Shown: positions 1-8,079, counted from the first letter of the stretch. The stretch is DNA of 32,439 bases from Bacteroidaceae bacterium (GCA_024398595.1 JAKSIX010000025.1:1-32439); one strand, 5' to 3'. The notes: a model not told the origin generated them from the sequence alone. Translations and numbers: made by a program.

Positions 1-648
1 GTTAACCGTACAGGTAATCTCACGGTTAACGGAAGCGGCAAGATTTCAAATAATAGCAATGCCAATGTTTATTCAGCCGTCAAGATGACCGAGAAAGACG
101 AAGCAGACGAGGCTTCAACAGACGCCCAGAAAGCCAAACTCACTGTTGGAGGCACTGTTACCCTTGAGGGCGACTACTACGGAATCACCGGCAACGGAAG
201 CCGTCATGGCACGGAAATTACCGTTAATGGCGGTACCATCAAAGGTGTCCACGCAAACGACAACCTCGGTATCTTCCATCCTCAGGACGGCAAACTGACT
301 ATCACAGCTGGTACAATCGAAGGCTACTCTTCAGCAGTCGAAATGCGTGCTGGTACTCTTGAAATTACAGGGGGCAAATTCACATCAACTGCAAGTCCTT
401 ATGATTTTACTCAGAATGGAAGTGGAAACACCATTAAGGGTGTAGCCATAGCTATTTCAGAACATAGCACAAATAAGGGCATAACTGCAAAACTTGATGG
501 CGGGACATTTACAGGTGGTGCTTATCAGCTTGGTGTGGCGGGTCTTAATGATAGAATAAATATCACAAAGGCTGCAAATCTCACAATCACCGTAAATTCT
601 GGCTACAAGTGGGATGATAATAAACTTGTTGCAGATGCACAGAATTAA
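1..648 (+). CDS. C-terminal part of a repetitive beta-helix surface/adhesin-like protein (5' end outside window)
   Basis: The frame is open from the first base and ends at TAA 646-648, giving at least 215 residues; the start lies upstream. The protein is built of short degenerate repeats rich in Gly, Thr, Asn and Ile, such as LTVNGSGKI, ITVNGGTIKG, LTITAGTIEG and LEITGGKFTS. These are spaced about 20 residues apart, as expected for the rungs of a right-handed parallel beta-helix (pectin-lyase-like fold). Such proteins are usually exported and found at the cell surface of gut Bacteroidales. No catalytic motif, sorting signal or type IX secretion C-terminal domain is visible before the stop, and the protein ends in a short charged tail. 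The function is unknown; adhesin or carbohydrate binding is inference. A hairpin follows 30 bases after the stop. Confidence 0.75.
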   Translation, partial: VNRTGNLTVNGSGKISNNSNANVYSAVKMTEKDEADEASTDAQKAKLTVGGTVTLEGDYYGITGNGSRHGTEITVNGGTIKGVHANDNLGIFHPQDGKLTITAGTIEGYSSAVEMRAGTLEITGGKFTSTASPYDFTQNGSGNTIKGVAIAISEHSTNKGITAKLDGGTFTGGAYQLGVAGLNDRINITKAANLTITVNSGYKWDDNKLVADAQN

Positions 649-678
649 TAAACTCCACTAAACAGTTCTATTTTATAA

Positions 679-711
679 ATCAGTGGCCGGCCCGCAAGGA
701 CCGGCCCTGAT
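679..711. terminator. Hairpin after the beta-helix gene, possible terminator
   Basis: ATCAG (679-683) and GGCCGG (685-690) pair with CCGGCC (701-706) and CTGAT (707-711) around a 10-base loop. The stem is strong, but the downstream tract on the plus strand is TATTAAAAA rather than a run of T, so termination is plausible but not classic. Confidence 0.55.
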
Positions 712-721
712 TATTAAAAAT

Positions 722-738
722 ACGCGAATGATTCGCGT
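722..738. repeat. 7-bp inverted repeat upstream of orphan ORF
   Basis: ACGCGAA (722-728) and TTCGCGT (732-738) form a perfect inverted repeat with a 3-base loop, 9 bases before the ATG at 748. It could be a small hairpin or a protein-binding site; nothing in the sequence decides. Confidence 0.3.
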
Positions 739-747
739 TGTACGAAA

Positions 748-1107
748 ATGAAAATTCCTGCTGTTCAGAGCGGCCTTTTCAAGGATGTGCGCGGTTGTAT
801 GGATGCGGCCGCCCTGCTTGTAGTCACTCCTCCGGAGGGAAGGACTCCCATTGTTGTCACGTCGCTGAATACCGTTGACAGCGCGACGGGCCGGCGTTCG
901 GTGGCTGCCGGTTCCGCGCCCCTGAACACAGAGGGTGCAGACGAGGCGGCACTGCGTGTTGTGACCGTCGGCGGGACGGATGTGGACGGCAATGCGTATG
1001 TCATCGTCCGTGCGGGCGCAAGGCTCAGCGATCTGTCGTTTGAAATCCGTACGTCCCGCATTTCCGGAAAGCTGCATGAACAGGGGACAGGTTGCGTTCA
1101 TCTGTGA
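748..1107 (+). CDS. Weakly supported small hypothetical ORF (119 aa)
   Basis: The ORF has an ATG start and encodes a G+C-rich protein of 119 residues that I do not recognise. It is rich in Val, Ala, Thr and Arg, with no signal peptide, membrane segment or known motif. Its last ten codons (HEQGTGCVHL) are translated from a REP-like repeat, so the reading frame may simply run into repeat DNA. Competing ORFs of 142 and 98 residues lie on the minus strand over the same bases and look no better. There is no clear TAnnTTTG promoter. This may be a decayed gene or non-coding DNA. Confidence 0.22.
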   Translation: MKIPAVQSGLFKDVRGCMDAAALLVVTPPEGRTPIVVTSLNTVDSATGRRSVAAGSAPLNTEGADEAALRVVTVGGTDVDGNAYVIVRAGARLSDLSFEIRTSRISGKLHEQGTGCVHL

Positions 1108-1129
1108 ACAGAGGACAGTGAAGCGTTAC
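1076..1129 (+). repeat. REP-like palindromic repeat, one full and one degenerate copy
   Basis: The full unit at 1076-1101 starts ATGAACAGGGGACAGGTT and ends GCGTTCAT, so its ends (ATGAAC/GTTCAT) are complementary. A degenerate second copy starting TGAACAGAGGACAG follows at once (1104-1129), and the junction GTTCATCTGTGAAC is itself a dyad. Another copy of the full unit is at 7028-7053 with one mismatch over 26 bases, and an inverted relative is at 1211-1234. Confidence 0.65.
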
Positions 1130-1210
1130 CGTGACAATGCCGGTACGGAATGCTATGCAGTCATTCATTTGGAAGACTGACGCTGTGGGGCCGTGGAAAT
1201 CAAGCCGGGT

Positions 1211-1234
1211 GGTGATGAACGAAACTTGTTCACC
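1211..1234 (-). repeat. Inverted, diverged REP-like unit overlapping the M16 stop codon
   Basis: GGTGATGAAC (1211-1220) and GTTCACC (1228-1234) form an imperfect palindrome. The unit resembles the reverse complement of the repeat at 1076-1101 (ATGAACG, AAC, TGT in register). It contains the stop codon of the M16 peptidase (TGA, 1232-1230). Confidence 0.45.
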
Positions 1235-2453
1235 GATAAGAGAGAACGGTCTGGGTATCGGGGTCGAGTATGCGGCGGGCGACATCGAGCATCTGACCGG
1301 CGGTGATTGATTCAATGCGGCGGAACAGTTCATCGCGTGTCTGGTAGCTGCCGTAATGCAGATAGGCCTTACCCATGCCGAGCGCAACGCTCTCGAAGTT
1401 GTCTCCTGCCACACCCATCTGCCCCATCAGCTGTTTTCTGGCGGCACGCAGCGCGGAATCCGTCAATGTCTCACGGCACATACGTCCCAGTTCCTTCAGA
1501 CACAGTTCCGTACACTTGTCCGCATCGTCCGTATCACAACCGAAATATATGCAGAACACGCCGGTATCGGTATAACTTGTGGAATTGCTCTCCACATTAT
1601 AGACCAGTCCGCGCTTCTCCCGCAAGCTGATATTCAGGCGGCTGTTCATTCCCGGTCCTCCGAGAATATTGTTCAGCAGATACAGTGCCAGCCTGTCCGG
1701 GTCGGCTCCGGCCAGTCCGCGACTACCTATCATCACGTGTGCCTGATGCGTATCACGGTGCATCTCAACTTCACGTCTCAGGTATGCAGGCAACGGAAGG
1801 CGTGTCTTGCGGAAATCAGACCTGGCCTTCTGGCACTCCGCATAGCGCGAGACTGTTTTTTGAACCTTTTTCCAACTCAGGTCCCCATACACGAAGAAGA
1901 CCATATTGTCCGGATTATAATGGCGGGACACAAAACGCAAGGCATCCTGCTGCGTGAAACACTTCAGCTGTTCCGGATTGCCGAGGATATTGTTGCCTAA
2001 GGCATCACCCTTGAACAGCAGGCCCTCGAAATCATCGAAAATCAAATCGGACGGCGTATCCTCATAGCTTTGTATCTCATCGAGTATAACCCCCAGTTCT
2101 TTCTCTATCCCGGCAGGTGGGAAAACACTGTGGAACACCAGATCCGTAAGCAATTCAACAGCCCTTTCAAAGTCACGGTCCAGACAGGCCGTATAATAGA
2201 CCGTCTCTTCCTTCGTGGTAAAGGCATTCAGATCCCCTCCGACGGTCTCCATCCTGTTAAGTATATGCCACGAACTGCGATGTTCCGTTCCTTTGAATGA
2301 CAGATGCTCAATGAAATGAGCCATACCCTGCTCATCAGGCATCTCATCGCGCGTACCGGCACCCACCGTATATCCGCAATACACAACCTTCGTCGGCGAC
2401 GGTATGAATATCAGCCGCAGTCCGTTATCAAAAGTACATGTATATGGTTCCAT
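1230..2453 (-). CDS. M16 family zinc metallopeptidase (processing-peptidase-like)
   Basis: A predicted zinc-dependent endopeptidase of clan ME. The inverted zinc motif HFIEH is at residues 46-50, and the third ligand glutamate lies in LDEI (E126), the usual 76 residues later. The protein is 407 residues, the normal length for a two-domain M16B protein (active N-terminal half, inactive C-terminal half with the R...Y-rich closing region). I chose ATG 2453 (MEPYTCTFDNGLR) because the family starts with this strand; the frame stays open nine codons further upstream. No signal peptide is seen, so a cytoplasmic location is likely, although some family members work in the periplasm. It is divergent from the sugar kinase with 92 bases between starts. 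The stop codon lies in a REP-like unit. The substrate is unknown. Confidence 0.9.
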   Translation of the reverse strand: MEPYTCTFDNGLRLIFIPSPTKVVYCGYTVGAGTRDEMPDEQGMAHFIEHLSFKGTEHRSSWHILNRMETVGGDLNAFTTKEETVYYTACLDRDFERAVELLTDLVFHSVFPPAGIEKELGVILDEIQSYEDTPSDLIFDDFEGLLFKGDALGNNILGNPEQLKCFTQQDALRFVSRHYNPDNMVFFVYGDLSWKKVQKTVSRYAECQKARSDFRKTRLPLPAYLRREVEMHRDTHQAHVMIGSRGLAGADPDRLALYLLNNILGGPGMNSRLNISLREKRGLVYNVESNSTSYTDTGVFCIYFGCDTDDADKCTELCLKELGRMCRETLTDSALRAARKQLMGQMGVAGDNFESVALGMGKAYLHYGSYQTRDELFRRIESITAGQMLDVARRILDPDTQTVLSYR

Positions 2454-2517
2454 CAGAATCGCCTCAAAAAAACAGCGCAAAATTATACAAAACTCCGGTA
2501 AAAAGATATAAAATGGT

Positions 2518-2525
2518 TACCTTCG
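2518..2525 (+). promoter_or_regulatory. Putative -7 element (TACCTTCG) of the sugar kinase gene
   Basis: TACCTTCG differs from the Bacteroidetes TAnnTTTG consensus at one base and sits 20 bases before ATG 2546. It overlaps the codons after an alternative upstream ATG (2513), which supports the downstream start for the kinase. Confidence 0.4.
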
Positions 2526-2545
2526 CCATATCAAAAAAACACTGT

Positions 2546-3469
2546 ATGAGAAAAGCCATAGGAATAAGTGAAACGGTATTCGATATTCTGTTCAAGAACG
2601 ACCAGCCGCTGGCCGGAGTCCCCGGAGGCTCTGTCCTGAACTGCGCTGTCTCACTCGGGCGCACCGGCACGCCGTGCTGCCTGATGAGTGAGACAGGCGA
2701 TGACCACATCGGCCGGATAATCAGCGATTTCCTGACTGACAACGGTGTATCGCCGGATTATGTCGTACACGGCGAAGGCAAGAAGACGGCAATCTCCCTC
2801 GCATTTCTGGACGAAAACAACGACGCCCATTACAGCTTCTACAAGGACTATCAGCACAGCCGGTTCCAGTTCAGGCTTCCCGATGCCGGGAAGGACGATG
2901 TCATCGTCATAGGCTCGTATTTTGCGCTTATCCCGTCATTGCGCCCACAGGTACGCAGTTTCCTGGAAACGGCCAAATCCAAAGGCGCGATAATCTATTA
3001 CGATGTCAACTTCAGACCCAATCACATTCAGGAGAAAGAACAGCTGATGCCTGCCATACGCGAAAATTTCCAGCTTGCAGACATAGTGCGCGGCTCTGCA
3101 GACGATTTCAGGATTCTGTACGGCTATGACGATGCCGACAGAATCTGGAATGAAGAGATTTCTCCGTTCTGCGGCTCATTCATCCTCACTCGTGGGGCAG
3201 ACGGAACGGAATTGCGCACATGTACGCTCCACAAGCATTTCGACTCAAGGAGAATCAGGACAGTCAGCACGATAGGAGCAGGTGACAGTTTCAATGCCGG
3301 CATACTCTACGGACTGATTCACGACAACGTTACACAGGAAATGATTTCCGGCCTGACGGAAGAGCAATGGAACAGTCTCGTAGGCTACGGGATTGATTTC
3401 AGCAGTGATGTCTGTCAGAGAACTGAAAACTATATCAGCCGCGAACTGGCTGAAAAATACCGCGTCTGA
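2546..3469 (+). CDS. PfkB-family carbohydrate kinase (fructokinase-like)
   Basis: A ribokinase/PfkB-type sugar kinase of 307 residues from ATG 2546, the family's usual size. The N-terminal glycine-rich sugar-binding motif is at about residues 24-33 (GVPGGSVLNC). The C-terminal signature with the anion hole and catalytic base reads TIGAGDSFNAG, with Asp247 the proposed base. The reaction is ATP-dependent phosphorylation of a sugar hydroxyl; fructokinase is the nearest guess, but specificity cannot be read from the sequence. The frame is open upstream to 2438, but that extension overlaps the divergent M16 gene and the likely promoter. The gene ends 18 bases before the convergent ABC transporter stop. 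Confidence 0.88.
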   Translation: MRKAIGISETVFDILFKNDQPLAGVPGGSVLNCAVSLGRTGTPCCLMSETGDDHIGRIISDFLTDNGVSPDYVVHGEGKKTAISLAFLDENNDAHYSFYKDYQHSRFQFRLPDAGKDDVIVIGSYFALIPSLRPQVRSFLETAKSKGAIIYYDVNFRPNHIQEKEQLMPAIRENFQLADIVRGSADDFRILYGYDDADRIWNEEISPFCGSFILTRGADGTELRTCTLHKHFDSRRIRTVSTIGAGDSFNAGILYGLIHDNVTQEMISGLTEEQWNSLVGYGIDFSSDVCQRTENYISRELAEKYRV

Positions 3470-3487
3470 ATCGCGGCAGGCACAGCA

Positions 3488-5329
3488 TCAGAGCTGCTGC
3501 ATATCGTTCAAATGCTTGTAGTAGCCGTTCAGTGCAAGGAGTTCATCGTGAGTACCCCGTTCCACAATACGTCCCTCGTGCACCACGCATATCTCGTCCG
3601 CACTCTTGATGGTTGACAGACGGTGTGCAATGGCTATGGTAGTGCGGTCCTTCATCAGACGTTCCAGAGCCTCCTGCACCAGACGTTCCGACTCCGTGTC
3701 AAGAGCACTTGTCGCCTCGTCCAGAATCAGTATGGGAGGATTCTTGAGTATGGCGCGGGCAATGCTGATTCTCTGCCTCTGGCCACCCGACAGCAGACAG
3801 CCACGGTCACCGATATTGGTGTCGTAGCCATTCTCCGACTCCATTATGAAATCGTGCGCGTTGGCAATTTTAGCAGCCTCAACGACCTGTTCCCTGGTAG
3901 CATTCTGAACCCCGAACGTTATGTTGTTATAGAACGTGTCATTGAACAGTATAGCCTCCTGGTTCACATTGCCCATCATACCCCGCAAGGAACGCAGGGA
4001 CAGATTACGTATATCTACCCCATCTATAGTTATAGAGCCCTCCGTAACATCATAGAAACGCGGCAGCAGATCAACCAGAGTGGATTTGCCGGAACCTGAC
4101 TGACCTACCAGAGCGATAGTCTTTCCGCGTGGAATGTTCAGACTGATATTGTCCAAAACCGTGCGTCCTTCCTCGTACTGGAACGAGACATTATGATACT
4201 CAATGCCTTCCTTCATAACGTCGGCCTCCACGGGATTCTCCACTTCGGTTATATTGTTCTCCGCCAGAAGAATCTTGTCTATACGTTCCACCGATGCCAG
4301 ACCTTTCGGGACAGAATACCCGGCTCTTGCAAAATCCTTGATAGGGTTTATCACGCTATACAATATCGTCAGGTAATATATGAAGTCTGATGCCTTTATG
4401 CCGGACCTGTCGCCCAGTATCAGCGAACCGCCATACCACAGTACCAGTACAATGAGCGCGGTTCCCATAAACTCGCTGACAGGATGCGCCGAAGCCTGGC
4501 GTATGCTCACCCTGTTGCTGGCCGTACGCAGCTGCTCACTGCTGTCCGTGAAACGGTCTGACATCTTTCTCTCCGCCAGAAAAGCCTTTATCACGCGCAA
4601 CCCTCCGAGAGTCTCCTCCAACTGCGACATCGTATCACTCCAGCGTGACTGCACCTCAAGCGACTGCGCCTTCAGCTTACGGCCTATCAGCCCCATTATC
4701 CACACTATGGCAGGTGCCACGACTATTGTGAATACCGTCATCTGCCAGCTTATCACGAACAGTGCCGTTATGTAGATGACAATCAGAATGGGATTCTTTA
4801 TGAGCATATCCAACGAGTTGGCAATTGAATTGTCAATCTCCGTCACATCGCCGCTCATACGGGTTATGATATCGCCCTTGCGTTCCTTCGAGAAGAACGA
4901 CATCGGCAGACTCAGCACCTTGTCGTATATCCTGACCCTGATATCGCGGATAATACCGTTCCTCAGCGGAACCATCACTGCAGACGATGCGAAATAGCAC
5001 CCTGTCTTGAAAAAAGTCATCACCACAAGTATCAGACCCAGTATGAGCAATGCCGTAGATGCGCCGTACTCTCCTATCCACTCATTCACGTAACAGTAGA
5101 AATTGTTTTTCAGAACGCCGAAATCCGGCAATCCCATTCTGCCGTATGTCATGGGCATCATCTGGTATGAGGTGTCATTGACCTTGAAGAGCAGTTCCAG
5201 AATAGGCGCAATCAGCGCGAATGAGAACACGTTCAGCAATGCGGAGAACACGTTGAAAATCACAGACCACACCAGATTGCTTCTGTATGGTCTTACGAAT
5301 CTGCCCAGGAAACGAAATAAATCTCTCAT
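3488..5329 (-). CDS. MsbA-like ABC exporter, fused transmembrane and ATPase domains
   Basis: The protein has 613 residues. The N-terminal six-helix ABC transporter type 1 domain spans about residues 15-330. A nucleotide-binding domain follows with Walker A GQSGSGKST (409-417), the signature LSGGQ (513-517), Walker B ILILDE (533-538) and the H-loop histidine in AHRLS (569). This half-transporter would homodimerise in the inner membrane. In this family the substrate can be lipid A-core, other lipids, peptides or drugs, and the sequence alone does not choose. Its ATG overlaps the stop of a 40-residue ORF (ATGA), suggesting translational coupling. It is divergent from a MOP flippase, which hints at envelope glycan or lipid export, but this is inference. 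Confidence 0.93.
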   Translation of the reverse strand: MRDLFRFLGRFVRPYRSNLVWSVIFNVFSALLNVFSFALIAPILELLFKVNDTSYQMMPMTYGRMGLPDFGVLKNNFYCYVNEWIGEYGASTALLILGLILVVMTFFKTGCYFASSAVMVPLRNGIIRDIRVRIYDKVLSLPMSFFSKERKGDIITRMSGDVTEIDNSIANSLDMLIKNPILIVIYITALFVISWQMTVFTIVVAPAIVWIMGLIGRKLKAQSLEVQSRWSDTMSQLEETLGGLRVIKAFLAERKMSDRFTDSSEQLRTASNRVSIRQASAHPVSEFMGTALIVLVLWYGGSLILGDRSGIKASDFIYYLTILYSVINPIKDFARAGYSVPKGLASVERIDKILLAENNITEVENPVEADVMKEGIEYHNVSFQYEEGRTVLDNISLNIPRGKTIALVGQSGSGKSTLVDLLPRFYDVTEGSITIDGVDIRNLSLRSLRGMMGNVNQEAILFNDTFYNNITFGVQNATREQVVEAAKIANAHDFIMESENGYDTNIGDRGCLLSGGQRQRISIARAILKNPPILILDEATSALDTESERLVQEALERLMKDRTTIAIAHRLSTIKSADEICVVHEGRIVERGTHDELLALNGYYKHLNDMQQL

Positions 5330-5448
5330 ATCGCCGTCTTCATTTGTGCCTTTAAACTGTCCAGTTCACTTTTTGCCTTGTCCATCAGCTTCATATAGGA
5401 AATCAGGGATACCACGATTCCGGTGCAAAACAAAAAGCGTCTGTCCAT
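5326..5448 (-). CDS. Small single-span membrane protein (40 aa) coupled to the ABC exporter
   Basis: From ATG 5448 the frame encodes a 40-residue peptide. It has a positively charged start (MDRR), a hydrophobic segment FLFCTGIVVSLISYM able to span the membrane once, and an amphipathic Lys/Glu-rich tail (MDKAKSELDSLKAQMK) that could form a short coiled coil. Its TGA overlaps the exporter's ATG by four bases (ATGA). A -7-like TACTTTTG lies 23 bases upstream. I do not recognise a family. The overlap and architecture suggest a real small protein, perhaps an accessory subunit or a leader ORF for translational coupling. The longer frame to 5550 crosses the promoter and is unlikely. Confidence 0.5.
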   Translation of the reverse strand: MDRRFLFCTGIVVSLISYMKLMDKAKSELDSLKAQMKTAI

Positions 5449-5470
5449 ACAATCCGTTAATTTTGGTTTA

Positions 5471-5478
5471 CAAAAGTA
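5471..5478 (-). promoter_or_regulatory. Putative -7 element (TACTTTTG) for small ORF and ABC exporter
   Basis: On the minus strand TACTTTTG matches TAnnTTTG and lies 23 bases before ATG 5448. It is back-to-back with the flippase promoter element at 5501-5508. Confidence 0.5.
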
Positions 5479-5500
5479 ACTAATTATCTGGTCAATTTGA

Positions 5501-5508
5501 TAATTTTG
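5501..5508 (+). promoter_or_regulatory. Putative -7 element (TAATTTTG) of the flippase gene
   Basis: TAATTTTG matches the Bacteroidetes consensus and ends 20 bases before ATG 5529. No clear TTTG is seen at the usual -33 spacing. Confidence 0.55.
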
Positions 5509-5528
5509 CGATACACTAAGCGCAGGAT

Positions 5529-7028
5529 ATGGCAAACAAGATGCAGACACTGGCCAAGGACACGGCCATTTACGGACTGAGCAGCATACTGGGAAAATGC
5601 TTCAACTTTCTGCTTACTCCGCTGTTCACATACGCGATTACTGACAACAGGGCTCTGTACGGAGCGTACGTGAATATGTACGCATGGACGGGACTGATTC
5701 TGGTAATCCTGACTTTCGGAATGGAGACCACGATGTTCCGCTTTGCCAACAAGGAGGGCAATGACCCTAAGCGCGTGTATTCTACATCCTGGTTCTTCGT
5801 GGCCATGCTGTCAATTGCGTTCGCAGCGCTGTGCTGGATTTTCACCGACCCCATCTGTGCATCGCTCGGCTATCCGGACCACACAGAATACATCAGGACA
5901 ATGTCACTTGTCGTGGCCATCGATTCAGTCCAGTGCGTCATGTTCTCATACCTCAGATTTCTGAAACAGCCCGTCAAGTTCGCGGGCATGAAACTGTTCA
6001 ACATTTTCCTCTCTCTGGTACTGAACGTGATTATGGTCAAAGCCATCTACGAGCCTGTAGTGGCAGGCACCAAGTCCGTTTCATGGTTCAATCCTGACGA
6101 TGTCATCAGCTGGGCATTCTACATAAACCTGTTCTGTTCCTGCATAATGTTCCCATTCTTCGTGCCGGAGTTCAGGCATCTCGGTGCGGGATTCGACCGC
6201 AAGCTGATGCGCGAAATGCTGTCGTATTCGTGGCCCATCGTCATTCTCGGGCTTGCAGGCATACTGAACCTGCATGCCGACAAGATATGCTACACGTGGA
6301 TTGTTCCCGGACAGACGGGGCAGGACCAGCTGGCCGAGTATGGCAGCTGTGTCAAGGTTGCGGTCATCATGACCATGCTGACCCAGGCATTCCGTTTCGC
6401 CTACGAGCCTATGGTGTTCAGTGCCGCCCTTGAAGACAAGGAAGGTCAGAAGAAAATGTATGCCGACGCTATGAAGTATTTCATCATCTTCGCGCTCCTC
6501 GCGTTCCTCGCAGTGATGTTATATATGGATATTCTGAAATTCATTGTTGGAAGCGAATACCGCGCCGGACTGAAAGTCATCCCCATAGTGATGATGGGCG
6601 AGATTTTCATGGGTGTATATTTCAACCTGTCATTCTGGTACAAGCTGACTGACCGGACATGGTGGGGAGCCGTATTCTCAAGCATCGGCTGCATAGTTCT
6701 GCTGGCCATCAACTTCCTGTTCGTGCCCAAGATAGGCTATATGGCCTGCGCCTGGGGCGGTTTCGCCGCATTCGCCATCTGTATGCTGATGTCCTACTTT
6801 ACCGGTCAGAAGCACTACCCCATCGCCTATCCGCTGTTTGATATTTTCAAGTACGTACTGTTGGCAGGAGCTCTCTACACAGCCTACGTCCTCATCGGCA
6901 GAACCGGTCTGGCAGTGTGGCTGAAACTGGTCATCAACACCGCCCTGATCTGCATCTACATCGCCTACATCCTCCGGAAGGATCTCCCGCCGAAGTCCCT
7001 CCCCGTCATCGGAAAATATTTCCGCTGA
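5529..7028 (+). CDS. MOP-superfamily flippase / polysaccharide biosynthesis transporter
   Basis: A 499-residue polytopic membrane protein with about 12-14 hydrophobic segments. The N-terminal pattern (TLAKDTAIYGLSSILGKCFN) is typical of the Wzx/RfbX-like branch of the multidrug/oligosaccharidyl-lipid/polysaccharide (MOP) superfamily. Members flip undecaprenyl-linked oligosaccharides, or lipid II in MurJ, across the inner membrane. No glycosyltransferase cluster adjoins it, so the substrate is open; the stand-alone position next to an ABC exporter is common for core-genome lipid or glycan flippases in Bacteroidales. The stop codon TGA (7026-7028) shares its last base with a REP-like repeat. 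Confidence 0.88.
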   Translation: MANKMQTLAKDTAIYGLSSILGKCFNFLLTPLFTYAITDNRALYGAYVNMYAWTGLILVILTFGMETTMFRFANKEGNDPKRVYSTSWFFVAMLSIAFAALCWIFTDPICASLGYPDHTEYIRTMSLVVAIDSVQCVMFSYLRFLKQPVKFAGMKLFNIFLSLVLNVIMVKAIYEPVVAGTKSVSWFNPDDVISWAFYINLFCSCIMFPFFVPEFRHLGAGFDRKLMREMLSYSWPIVILGLAGILNLHADKICYTWIVPGQTGQDQLAEYGSCVKVAVIMTMLTQAFRFAYEPMVFSAALEDKEGQKKMYADAMKYFIIFALLAFLAVMLYMDILKFIVGSEYRAGLKVIPIVMMGEIFMGVYFNLSFWYKLTDRTWWGAVFSSIGCIVLLAINFLFVPKIGYMACAWGGFAAFAICMLMSYFTGQKHYPIAYPLFDIFKYVLLAGALYTAYVLIGRTGLAVWLKLVINTALICIYIAYILRKDLPPKSLPVIGKYFR

Positions 7029-7068
7029 TGAACAGGGGACAGGTTCCGTTCATGGGACAGATTCATCC
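7028..7068 (+). repeat. REP-like palindromic repeat abutting the flippase stop codon
   Basis: The unit 7028-7053 starts ATGAACAGGGGACAGGTT and ends CCGTTCAT. It matches 1076-1101 at 25 of 26 positions and has complementary ends ATGAAC/GTTCAT. A half unit, GGGACAGATTCATCC, follows at 7054-7068. It lies between two convergent genes. Confidence 0.65.
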
Positions 7069-7076
7069 ATATCCCG

Positions 7077-8069
7077 TTACACCTCCCAATGGCCGCCCTT
7101 GTCGGGGCCTACCCTGGAAATAACACCTTCCGATTTCAATTTTGACAGATGCTTCTCAATGGCCTTTGTGCTGACGCCAAGAGCTTCTGCAAGTGTAACG
7201 GTGGTCATATTGCCGTTTTCTCTTAGCAGTCTGACGATTTTCTCCCTACTCTTTTCTCTTTCAGGAATCGGTGGCAATGTTTCTCCCGTCGATTCAAGAT
7301 ACGCCTGGATATCCTTTTTCAGATTGCGGATCATCGCATCAAGCATAAACTGGCGGAATATTTCCTTGTCCTCAGCTTCTCTTGTTTCAATCAGCGCTTT
7401 TATATACTGTTCCTTATCCTCTTTGAGAATTTTTGACGGAATCAAGCCGAATTCGAACTGAATCATATTCATCAGCAGGCGGGCTATTCGCCCATTGCCA
7501 TCTGCCCATGGATGAATGGTCACGAGGTCATAGTGGGCATCGAAACTGAGAAGATATTGGTCAATTGCCGTTTTTCTCCCTACTATTTTCCTCGCTTTAT
7601 TCAATTCATCGCAGAAATCCTTCAATTTGACCGGGACCTTATTGTAGCTCATATAAGATTTCCCACCTGCGCCTGCTGTTACATTCACAAGTCTGATATC
7701 CCCATTCGCGGACGAAAATTCCCCAAGAGCCGTTTTGTAGGCCTGTCCGGTATTCTTCATAGCAATGGCGGAAAGCTCTTTCAAGAGATTGACGGTTATT
7801 TCACTGTGGCTACGGGCATATTCCAGGCACCTGTCATAGGCAGCCCTCAAATCAAGGTTCATATACTGCTCTATAAGGGTCCTTCCCCCAGCGCTGATAC
7901 CTTGATCAAACATCAGCTGATTCTCAATCTCAGTAACTGTTGACCCCTCTATTGCAGTTGAATGAGTAATAATGGAATACAGATAGAACTTTTCATAGTC
8001 TATCTGTCTGTCGATTCCCAGAGTCCTGTATTGGAGGAGCAGTGATTCAAGTTCCTTCTCCTTTGTCAT
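7077..8069 (-). CDS. Fic-domain protein with C-terminal winged helix-turn-helix
   Basis: The protein has 330 residues. The Fic core motif reads HPWADGNGRIAR (186-197), with His186 the expected catalytic base for transferring AMP from ATP to a target hydroxyl. The N-terminal inhibitory motif STAIEG (37-42) fits the class II pattern (S/T)xxxE(G/N), in which the glutamate blocks ATP until relieved. The last 55 or so residues form a winged helix (REKIVRLLRENG, TLAEALGVSTKAIEKHLSKLKSEG), as in Fic proteins that bind DNA. No Fic partner antitoxin gene is adjacent, in agreement with self-inhibition. The promoter is framed by a perfect inverted repeat, suggesting autoregulation. Protein AMPylation is a family-based call; the target is unknown. 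Confidence 0.93.
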   Translation of the reverse strand: MTKEKELESLLLQYRTLGIDRQIDYEKFYLYSIITHSTAIEGSTVTEIENQLMFDQGISAGGRTLIEQYMNLDLRAAYDRCLEYARSHSEITVNLLKELSAIAMKNTGQAYKTALGEFSSANGDIRLVNVTAGAGGKSYMSYNKVPVKLKDFCDELNKARKIVGRKTAIDQYLLSFDAHYDLVTIHPWADGNGRIARLLMNMIQFEFGLIPSKILKEDKEQYIKALIETREAEDKEIFRQFMLDAMIRNLKKDIQAYLESTGETLPPIPEREKSREKIVRLLRENGNMTTVTLAEALGVSTKAIEKHLSKLKSEGVISRVGPDKGGHWEV

Positions 8070-8079
8070 ATCTCACGAA

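Larger units (their letters stand above)
649..1229. other. Gene-poor stretch between beta-helix gene and M16 peptidase
   Basis: This 581-base stretch holds a terminator-like hairpin, a small inverted repeat, one weak ORF on the plus strand, and REP-like units at about 1076-1129 and 1211-1234. I see no RNA gene or convincing conserved coding region in it. Confidence 0.6.

Noticed and set aside
1-648. Repeat-rich start considered as tandem DNA repeat or CRISPR
   Set aside because: Repeats are at the protein level only (beta-helix rungs) with diverged DNA; no regular spacers. No CRISPR array is seen anywhere in the window.
673-1101. 142-residue minus-strand ORF (and a 98-residue one in another frame)
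   Set aside because: Arg/Thr/Ser-rich composition typical of a shadow frame, no motif, and it starts inside the REP-like repeat.
7028-7068. REP-like unit considered as a terminator for the flippase or fic gene
   Set aside because: The stem is only 6 bp with a 14-base loop and no T tract, so it fits a dispersed repeat better than a terminator.
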